This document shows, in pieces, positions 50,405 to 55,285 of a DNA stretch of 55,285 nucleotides. Source of the DNA: an uncultured Clostridia bacterium (GTDB lineage Bacteria; Bacillota; Clostridia; Christensenellales; UBA1242); assembly GCA_944383355.1 (NCBI GenBank), contig CALWPF010000008.1, positions 1 to 55,285 on the forward strand. The letters are read 5' to 3'. A program made the translations under genes and the position numbers. The notes under the pieces were generated by a model that ran no database searches, was not told the DNA's origin, and saw only the letters and a program-made list of their open reading frames with translations. The first letter of the stretch is position 1; every line of letters begins with the position of its first letter.

Positions 50405-51097
50405 CTACTTAATATTTTGAATTAAATCTGTCATTATTCCAAATCGTTTTGCTGTGTTTATCAATGGAACAGTGATTACACTATTTTTGCGAGCAATTAC
50501 TTCGCCGTTTGGTGTAATTAGGTCTCTAAACAATCTCTTGCCAAGTAATGATGCTGTAGAATTAATTCTAATTGGAGTAGGTAAAGTGGGTTGGTGAGGT
50601 AAAATTTCTACAGTTTGTTGCGAGTCCTCTTGAGGTATTTTTTTGTGCCGTGGCGCAAAGTATGATTTTTTTAGTATTTTGGAATTATTATTTATCAATA
50701 TATATTCATTATTAAATGTTAATATTTGTATTGGCAATATCTCAATTTTATTAGCTAAAATTGATAAAATATTATAATTTTTATCATATTTTACATCATT
50801 AATAGTTCCAAAAGAATTTCCGTCTGTATCTATTATGGTAGCATTAAAATAATTGTTATTCATGTCATCTGCAGATACTATTAGTTTGTCTTTATTTTTT
50901 ATCATTATATAATCACCTGCGATATTTAGTATATCTTTGCAGTTTAACTTATATATTATATCTGTAGTTTCATCTACTATAGTGATAGTGGTTAATTTGG
51001 TAAATTTGGCTGATATGTTAATATTCAAAACGAAACCGCAGTTTTGACAATCATATACACTTATGACTTGTTTTCCTATTATATTTTTGATGGACAC
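50405..51097 (-). CDS. PRC-barrel-like protein
   Basis: A 230-residue soluble protein. The GTG at 51097 follows AGGAGG by 11 bases. Residues about 1-75 and 80-145 look like tandem PRC-barrel-like beta domains (IIDTDGNSFGTINDVKYDK is the typical barrel phrase). A polar linker follows. The last 50 residues read LLGKRLFRDLITPNGEVIAR..VITVPLINTAKRFG, a segment often found in Clostridia next to PRC-barrels. Such barrels bind ribosome factors, pilin partners or reaction-centre subunits, so the role here is open. It lies opposite the SPFH-type gene, with about 245 bases between their starts that hold no clear signal. Confidence 0.72.
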   Translation of the reverse strand: MSIKNIIGKQVISVYDCQNCGFVLNINISAKFTKLTTITIVDETTDIIYKLNCKDILNIAGDYIMIKNKDKLIVSADDMNNNYFNATIIDTDGNSFGTINDVKYDKNYNILSILANKIEILPIQILTFNNEYILINNNSKILKKSYFAPRHKKIPQEDSQQTVEILPHQPTLPTPIRINSTASLLGKRLFRDLITPNGEVIARKNSVITVPLINTAKRFGIMTDLIQNIK

Positions 51098-51342
51098 TAA
51101 CTATTTGACCTCCTGATTATGTGTTATGTTATTATTGTATTGGAGTAAAAAGTGTAAATTGCAAAAAACTAGGATATTTTTTTGCCGAAAAGTTGGCTTT
51201 TGTTGCAAATTGTGATATATTAAGGTATCTAGTTTATTCTAAGATTTGGTTTATTTATAATACTTATAAATTGTCTATACTATTTAATTATTTTAAGAAT
51301 TAATTTTTAGCAATTTTTTGCAACAAGTAAAAGGTAAAAATT

Positions 51343-52641
51343 ATGGGATTTAAAAGTTTTTTTTCAAATTTGTTTAAGCGCAAACCAATTTCATTACCTG
51401 AAAAACGCAAAAATGCACTTATTCACCCAATGAGTTCTAGTGTGAGTACTATCAAACTTGGGGAAAAGTTGCGTGTAGATGAGGGCTGGTGTGCTCTAGT
51501 AGTGGCCAAAGATAGACCTTTGGATGTTTTCCCTAGTGGCGAGCATGAGTTGTGTGTTGCGATGCTACCAAAAACAAGTGCACTTTTAAAATTGACAAAA
51601 GGTAAAATAAAAAAATCTAAAGACAAAGTAGATGTGATAGTGCCGGATAGATTCAAGTGTGACTTGTATTATATTAATCTGGAACCTTTTAAAAATTTGT
51701 CTTGGCGCAGTGGGGCATTTGGTGCTAGGAGCAAACGGTATGGTTTGTATAGAGTAAAAATGATGGGTACAGTTGATATTCAAGTAACAAAACCTGCTGA
51801 TTTTATGAAATTATTTTTGTACGAGTGGTCGCATATCCCTGCGGGTAAGGGAGAGAAATATCTCAGTGAATTGATAGGTGAAGAGTGTAATTTGAGATTG
51901 TTAAAGAGCGATTACTCAAATCCTAATGATTTTTTGGACACGGATAAAATTTCTAAATATTTACTTGAGGAATTAAATAAAAACTTTGCACGTTACGGTA
52001 TCAATATTGATGCGGTAAAAGTTGTTGATGTATCAGTTTCTGGTAAGGTAGCAAATCAAATTAAACAGGAGCAAGAGAGTGAGGCAAAGGGTGACACAGG
52101 GCTGGTAGAAGAGGTGCAACGCACTATAGATGAGAGCGAATCGCCTAGTGAAAGCGAAAAAATTGATACGGAGCCTCAGCTCGAATTACCTGATGAATAT
52201 AGCAAATATAATGCTGATATTGATGAGTTAACACAACAACATCGTGCAAATATGAAAGAGCAAGAGCAAAAGTCTTTAGATGTTGGTACATTGGAGGAAG
52301 TGGCACATGAACAACAGCAGAATAAACCAAAGAAAACAAAATCCAAAAGTAAAAAAGATAAAAAATTAGATATTGATAATAAAGATAAAGCTACTGAGAT
52401 AGACATAGAGGCATTGTTGGATGAAAAGGATAAAGATAGAAGTATTGATATAGAGTTGCCTGAGCCTGAGAGAGTTAATGTTACAGTAGGTGGTAGTAAG
52501 GTGGATATCTCTGTGGAAAAAAGTTCTCCGGAGGAAGATTTGCAAGAACGTTCGCAAAAATGCCCAGTATGCGGTAGTAAATTGTTGGATGGAGTTTGTT
52601 TAAATTGCGAAGCAGAAAAGCAAAAAAAAGATAAAAAATAA
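51343..52641 (+). CDS. SPFH-domain protein with C-terminal zinc ribbon
   Basis: A 432-residue protein starting at ATG after AAAAGG. The N-terminal part (about 40-230) resembles the SPFH/Band-7 virion-core-type family (YdjI-like). It has VVAKDRPLDVFPSGEH, then an SPFH-type sheet and helix (YRVKMMGTVDIQVTKPADFM, YLSELIGEECNLRLL, NFARYGINIDAVKVVDVSVSG). A highly charged linker (about 240-405) follows. The C-terminus is a zinc ribbon, CPVCGSKLLDGVCLNC (about 407-422). No TM helix is seen. This family often accompanies envelope-stress or phage-shock genes in Bacillota. No ribosome-independent partner is evident here. Confidence 0.8.
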   Translation: MGFKSFFSNLFKRKPISLPEKRKNALIHPMSSSVSTIKLGEKLRVDEGWCALVVAKDRPLDVFPSGEHELCVAMLPKTSALLKLTKGKIKKSKDKVDVIVPDRFKCDLYYINLEPFKNLSWRSGAFGARSKRYGLYRVKMMGTVDIQVTKPADFMKLFLYEWSHIPAGKGEKYLSELIGEECNLRLLKSDYSNPNDFLDTDKISKYLLEELNKNFARYGINIDAVKVVDVSVSGKVANQIKQEQESEAKGDTGLVEEVQRTIDESESPSESEKIDTEPQLELPDEYSKYNADIDELTQQHRANMKEQEQKSLDVGTLEEVAHEQQQNKPKKTKSKSKKDKKLDIDNKDKATEIDIEALLDEKDKDRSIDIELPEPERVNVTVGGSKVDISVEKSSPEEDLQERSQKCPVCGSKLLDGVCLNCEAEKQKKDKK

Positions 52642-52672
52642 TAAATTTGCAATAATTTTATGCAATCAAGGC

Positions 52673-52701
52673 TTGATATTAACTTGCATTAGTGATATAT
52701 T
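52673..52701 (+). promoter_or_regulatory. Possible promoter of the DUF1858 gene
   Basis: TTGATA (52673-52678), a 17-base spacer and TATATT (52696-52701), about 31 bases before the ATG. Confidence 0.5.
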
Positions 52702-52732
52702 ATACAATATTTTAATATAAAGGAGTGTGGCT

Positions 52733-52993
52733 ATGGCTGATAAAAAATATACAGCAGATATGACCATAGGTGAGGCATTGCAGGTTAACCCTGATGCTGA
52801 GACCGTTTTGATGGGATTTGGAATGCATTGTTGTGGTTGTCCAGTTAGTCAAATGGAGACATTATCCGAGGCTGCTGAGGTGCACGGAGCTAATATAGAT
52901 GATATACTAGATGAATTAAATAATTTGCCAGACAACGCAGACGAGGGGCATGATGGGACGTGCCCATGCGGTTGTGGCGGTAATCACAAATAA
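52733..52993 (+). CDS. DUF1858 / hybrid-cluster-associated redox disulfide protein
   Basis: An 86-residue protein starting at ATG 52733, seven bases after AAGGAG. An in-frame GTG at 52727 is within that spacer. Residues about 7-65 form a DUF1858 domain (MTIGEALQVNPDAE, then GMHCCGCPVSQMETL). The CxxC in HCCGC is the redox-active pair of the family, and the partner motif SEAAEVHGANIDDILDELN is present. A Cys-rich tail, CPCGCGG, ends the protein and could bind metal. The family is linked with hybrid-cluster proteins in anaerobes, though no such gene lies in this window. It has a terminator. Confidence 0.88.
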   Translation: MADKKYTADMTIGEALQVNPDAETVLMGFGMHCCGCPVSQMETLSEAAEVHGANIDDILDELNNLPDNADEGHDGTCPCGCGGNHK

Positions 52994-53047
52994 TTTTTTA
53001 ATAAAAGCGAGTTAAAAAGTTTGTAAACTTTTAATCTAAAAAAATAT

Positions 53048-53081
53048 AAAAGGATAGTGTTTTGGGGCTATCCTTTTTTTT
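53048..53081 (+). terminator. Terminator after the DUF1858 gene
   Basis: AAAAGGATAG (53048-53057) pairs perfectly with CTATCCTTTT (53068-53077) around ten bases, followed by T. Confidence 0.9.
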
Positions 53082-53231
53082 GATAATTTTGTATATTTGA
53101 CTGATTCCTACAAAGATTTTATTTATAACTTATATTAAACTACAAGATTTATTCATCTCACTACAAATACTTATAATTGGACCATAACTGAGTGATGCCA
53201 CCGTGAATATCAAATACAAAAGGAGGTTTTA

Positions 53232-53312
53232 ACGATACTAAAGAAATTCAAAAAGTGGTTGGAGTATGCCACTTTGAGAATGTTGAAAATGAGACAAAGT
53301 GAAGATTTGTGA
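53232..53312 (+). pseudogene. Possible small ORF with lost start codon
   Basis: A perfect AAAGGAGG (53219-53226) precedes a 26-codon open frame that begins ACG ATA CTA and ends at TGA 53310-53312. Read as peptide it gives ILKKFKKWLEYATL, then RMLKMRQSEDL: a basic amphipathic helix. Neither ACG nor ATA is a normal start, so either the start has mutated (one change would give ATG) or a rare start is used. AAAGTGG and CCACTTT inside it form a hairpin. The gap 52994-53455 otherwise holds only the terminator and the promoter at 53405. Confidence 0.4.
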
Positions 53313-53404
53313 AAGAGATAGGACAGTAGGTTATTTTGTAATACTCATAACAAAAAAATTGAAATTAAAAAGATTAAGAGAAAGACTAAAAATTATTGTA
53401 GCAT

Positions 53405-53434
53405 TTGACTTTAAAGGCTTAAATATATTATGAT
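53405..53434 (+). promoter_or_regulatory. Promoter of the 53456 gene
   Basis: TTGACT (53405-53410), an 18-base spacer and TATGAT (53429-53434), 22 bases before the ATG. Confidence 0.6.
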
Positions 53435-53455
53435 ATAGCGAATGGAGGATAAATT

Positions 53456-53956
53456 ATGGAATTTTTAGGTTGGTTATTTAGTATTCCAAGTAGGCATTAT
53501 AGAGATATGCGAAGATATGAAAGGGGTGGCGTTGGTGCAAGAATTTTTTCTATGATCCTTTCAATGCTTTTCATTGGTGCTTCGCTAGGGCTTGAATATT
53601 GGTTTTTGTCATCGCTTATGACAGGCGGTTCTCTTGGCGGCGGAATTGCAAAAGTTGTTGCGCTAATTTTTATTGGTATTTTCTTTGTTGCAACTTTTAT
53701 TGCTGCACTTGAATATTGTGGCGTTTATGCCTTCACTGCTTTTGCGATGGCGATTATGGGTGTTGTTTATAAAGCAGAAAAAAGAAAAGCATTGCTTGAA
53801 AAAAATCAAAAGAAAATTGAAAATTTGGAAGCGGAACTACAGACAACTCCAAGTTTAAAATATAAAAAACTTGACATATTTGTCGGAATTTTTCAAATAC
53901 TATTAGCAATCGGGCTTTTCGCTGGTGCTATTGCAGTTGCTGTTTTAACGATTTGA
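53456..53956 (+). CDS. Unrecognised multi-TM membrane protein, 166 aa
   Basis: The ATG follows TGGAGG. Hydrophobic helices lie at about 30-50, 62-83, 85-102 and 144-165, with a charged segment between the last two (YKAEKRKALLEKNQKKIENL, a short coiled coil). The first 25 residues are polar and basic (SIPSRHYRDMRRYERGG). No family is recognised. All nine glutamates are GAA and leucine is often CTT, unlike the GAG and TTG habit of the central genes. It has its own promoter and a hairpin terminator. Confidence 0.75.
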   Translation: MEFLGWLFSIPSRHYRDMRRYERGGVGARIFSMILSMLFIGASLGLEYWFLSSLMTGGSLGGGIAKVVALIFIGIFFVATFIAALEYCGVYAFTAFAMAIMGVVYKAEKRKALLEKNQKKIENLEAELQTTPSLKYKKLDIFVGIFQILLAIGLFAGAIAVAVLTI

Positions 53957-53965
53957 TAATAAGAA

Positions 53966-53992
53966 AACAGGCAAATTGCTTGTTATTTTGTG
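53966..53992 (+). terminator. Terminator after the 53456 gene
   Basis: AACAGGCA (53966-53973) pairs with TGCTTGTT (53977-53984), with one G-T pair, and is followed by ATTTTG. Weak T run. Confidence 0.55.
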
Positions 53993-54078
53993 ATTTTTAT
54001 GATATTATAATCTTATAGTTATATGTTGACATTTTTCACAAACTACCCTTTTATTGCGTATAACAAAAAGGAGGATTT

Positions 54079-55285
54079 ATGAAAAAGAAAATTTTTATGT
54101 TTGTTATGGCTTTTGCTATTATTTTGCCAGCGGCATTTCTTTTAAGTGCGTGTGGTGGTGAAAACAATCCGCCAGAAGTTACAGAAACAGGAATATCTGT
54201 TTATATTGATGGAACTGAAGTAAATGAACAATTCAATACCATTGAAATTTGTTATGGTGATTATACAGATATTTCAGAAATGATTAATAGTAAATTATCT
54301 GTAATTGTAAATTACAGTGACGAAACTACTAACAATTTGTTTTATGGTGATGGTGGATATGCAATTTCTGAGCTGCCACAAAATTTAAATGCAAATGAGC
54401 AGGGTTATAATCTTACTTTGTCTTACAAAAATTTTAACAAAAATTTAATTCTTATTATCCATAAAGCTAATTTAGATTTTTCGAATGTCTATTGGAATTA
54501 TGATGCTACTTATCCATTTACTTATAATAGAGAAGAACAATCAATTGAATTAGTTAATATCCCAGACAATGTTGAAGTTACTTATGAAAACAATGAAAAA
54601 ACAGATGCTGGGGATTACACTGCAACTGCAATAATCGAATATGATGAGAATAATTACAATATAACAAATGATGAACATTTAGTTTTATCTCAACAATGGA
54701 CTATAAATAAAGCACAAATTGATATGTGGGGTGTTAAGTGGAATTATAGCTCTTCACAACCATTTACTTACGATGGAAATAAAAAAGAAGTAAAACTAAT
54801 CAATTTGCCAGAAGGTATTAGTGTAAATTATGAAAATAACGCTGCAACAAACGCAGGAACTTACACTGCAAGTGCAAAATTAATTTATGATACAACAAAT
54901 TATGAATTGATTGACATAAACTTTAATGAAACAATAAACTGGACAATAAACAAACAACAAGTAAACAAACCAAGTAAAGTAAGCAGTAGATTATTTTACA
55001 ACGGTCAAAAGCAAACAGGTGTAAATTATAACGCACAAGATAAAGATGTTCTTTTTACCGTTAGTGGAAATGCAACCGCTACTAATGCAGGTGAATATTC
55101 TGCAACTTTTGCTTTAATTGACGCAAATAACTATGAATGGAATGATGAAAGCACAAATAGTGTTATGATTGACTGGGAAATTGAACAAGTTCCACTTTAT
55201 TTTAGTGACACAAGTTGGGATTATAACACTTACGAACCATTTACTTATGACGGACAAGAAAAAACAGTTTCTATTATAAATCTTC
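54079..55285 (+). CDS. Repeat-bearing lipoprotein, 3' end cut by window edge
   Basis: The ATG at 54079 follows AAAGGAGG, and the frame stays open for 402 codons to the window edge. A lipoprotein signal leads to lipobox LLSAC (Cys near residue 24). From about residue 135 on, a repeat of roughly 80-90 residues recurs at least three to four times: WNYxxxxPFTY, then a V/L-x-N-(I/L)-P turn, Y-E-N-N, T-x-A-G-x-Y-T-A, D-x-x-N-Y and W-x-I-x-K. These match MBG/YDG-type Ig-like units. The protein is probably a rod on the cell surface. Glutamate is mostly GAA. The signal peptide resembles that of the 32971 lipoprotein. A perfect TTGACA at 54026-54031 may belong to its promoter. Confidence 0.85.
   Translation, partial: MKKKIFMFVMAFAIILPAAFLLSACGGENNPPEVTETGISVYIDGTEVNEQFNTIEICYGDYTDISEMINSKLSVIVNYSDETTNNLFYGDGGYAISELPQNLNANEQGYNLTLSYKNFNKNLILIIHKANLDFSNVYWNYDATYPFTYNREEQSIELVNIPDNVEVTYENNEKTDAGDYTATAIIEYDENNYNITNDEHLVLSQQWTINKAQIDMWGVKWNYSSSQPFTYDGNKKEVKLINLPEGISVNYENNAATNAGTYTASAKLIYDTTNYELIDINFNETINWTINKQQVNKPSKVSSRLFYNGQKQTGVNYNAQDKDVLFTVSGNATATNAGEYSATFALIDANNYEWNDESTNSVMIDWEIEQVPLYFSDTSWDYNTYEPFTYDGQEKTVSIINL

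Noticed and set aside
51121..51303. A 60-codon plus-strand frame beginning MLCYYC
   Set aside because: No ribosome binding site precedes it. It lies in an AT-rich gap between divergent genes, and its composition is that of random AT-rich DNA.

Overview
The window is AT-rich, densely packed bacterial DNA. It looks like an uncultured, probably anaerobic Clostridia-type Bacillota. The reasons are strong AGGAGG-type ribosome binding sites, many TTG starts, TTGACA/TATAAT promoters, a sepF-lspA-rluD cluster, a tig-clpP-clpX cluster, AddAB instead of RecBCD, rubrerythrin, a hybrid-cluster-associated DUF1858 protein, and surface proteins built from BspA-type leucine-rich repeats, FIVAR and MBG domains. 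TGA is used as a stop. No rRNA operon, CRISPR array, insertion sequence or prophage module is visible. One tRNA, tRNA-Arg(ACG), is present.

Layout. 1-837 is the 3' part of an unrecognised gene, followed by hairpins. 1259-4638 (minus) is an SbcD-like nuclease with a YhaN/SbcC-like ATPase carrying a membrane hairpin. 4943-5509 (minus) is an orphan. 5862-12359 encodes a 2165-residue membrane-anchored subtilisin-like protease with LRR and Ig-like/MBG domains. 12413-15138 (minus) is a compact operon of a membrane protein, a two-protein minimal SUF-type Fe-S system (SmsC/SmsB-like) and a Nudix hydrolase. 15377-22799 is a run of orphan genes, three of them soluble minus-strand proteins of about 255 residues, plus two envelope proteins fired from back-to-back promoters. 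22947-29451 is housekeeping: sepF-lspA-rluD, two small membrane proteins, then tig-clpP-clpX, with a long Lys/Thr/Ser/Ala tail on trigger factor. 29901-32198 is a ten-repeat FIVAR surface protein. Next come tRNA-Arg, a small lipoprotein, rubrerythrin, a dUTPase-like protein lacking its motif-2 arginine, and a three-gene set of single-TM proteins that starts with a 41-residue ORF behind a near-consensus promoter. 36630-38104 (minus) holds two tandem YugP-type membrane zinc peptidases. 40321-47156 is addB-addA (AddB without a P-loop), followed by a 1025-residue membrane/coiled-coil protein with YYD-NGNL repeats. 50405-52993 holds a PRC-barrel protein, an SPFH/zinc-ribbon protein and a DUF1858 redox protein. 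53405 to the end has a different codon habit and ends in a repeat-bearing lipoprotein cut by the window edge.

How it fits together. The housekeeping content covers septum assembly, lipoprotein maturation, protein folding and degradation, DNA-end repair, Fe-S assembly and oxidative-stress defence. Around it lies an unusually rich set of envelope proteins anchored by lipid or by a C-terminal TM helix with a basic tail. No LPXTG motif was seen. No clear multi-gene defence system was found. The most unusual items are the orphan trio at 17682-20334 with its duplicated start-codon mini-ORF, the shared Lys/Thr tails, the altered dUTPase, the small-ORF membrane cluster at 34800-36551, and the small ORF with a perfect Shine-Dalgarno but no standard start codon at 53232.
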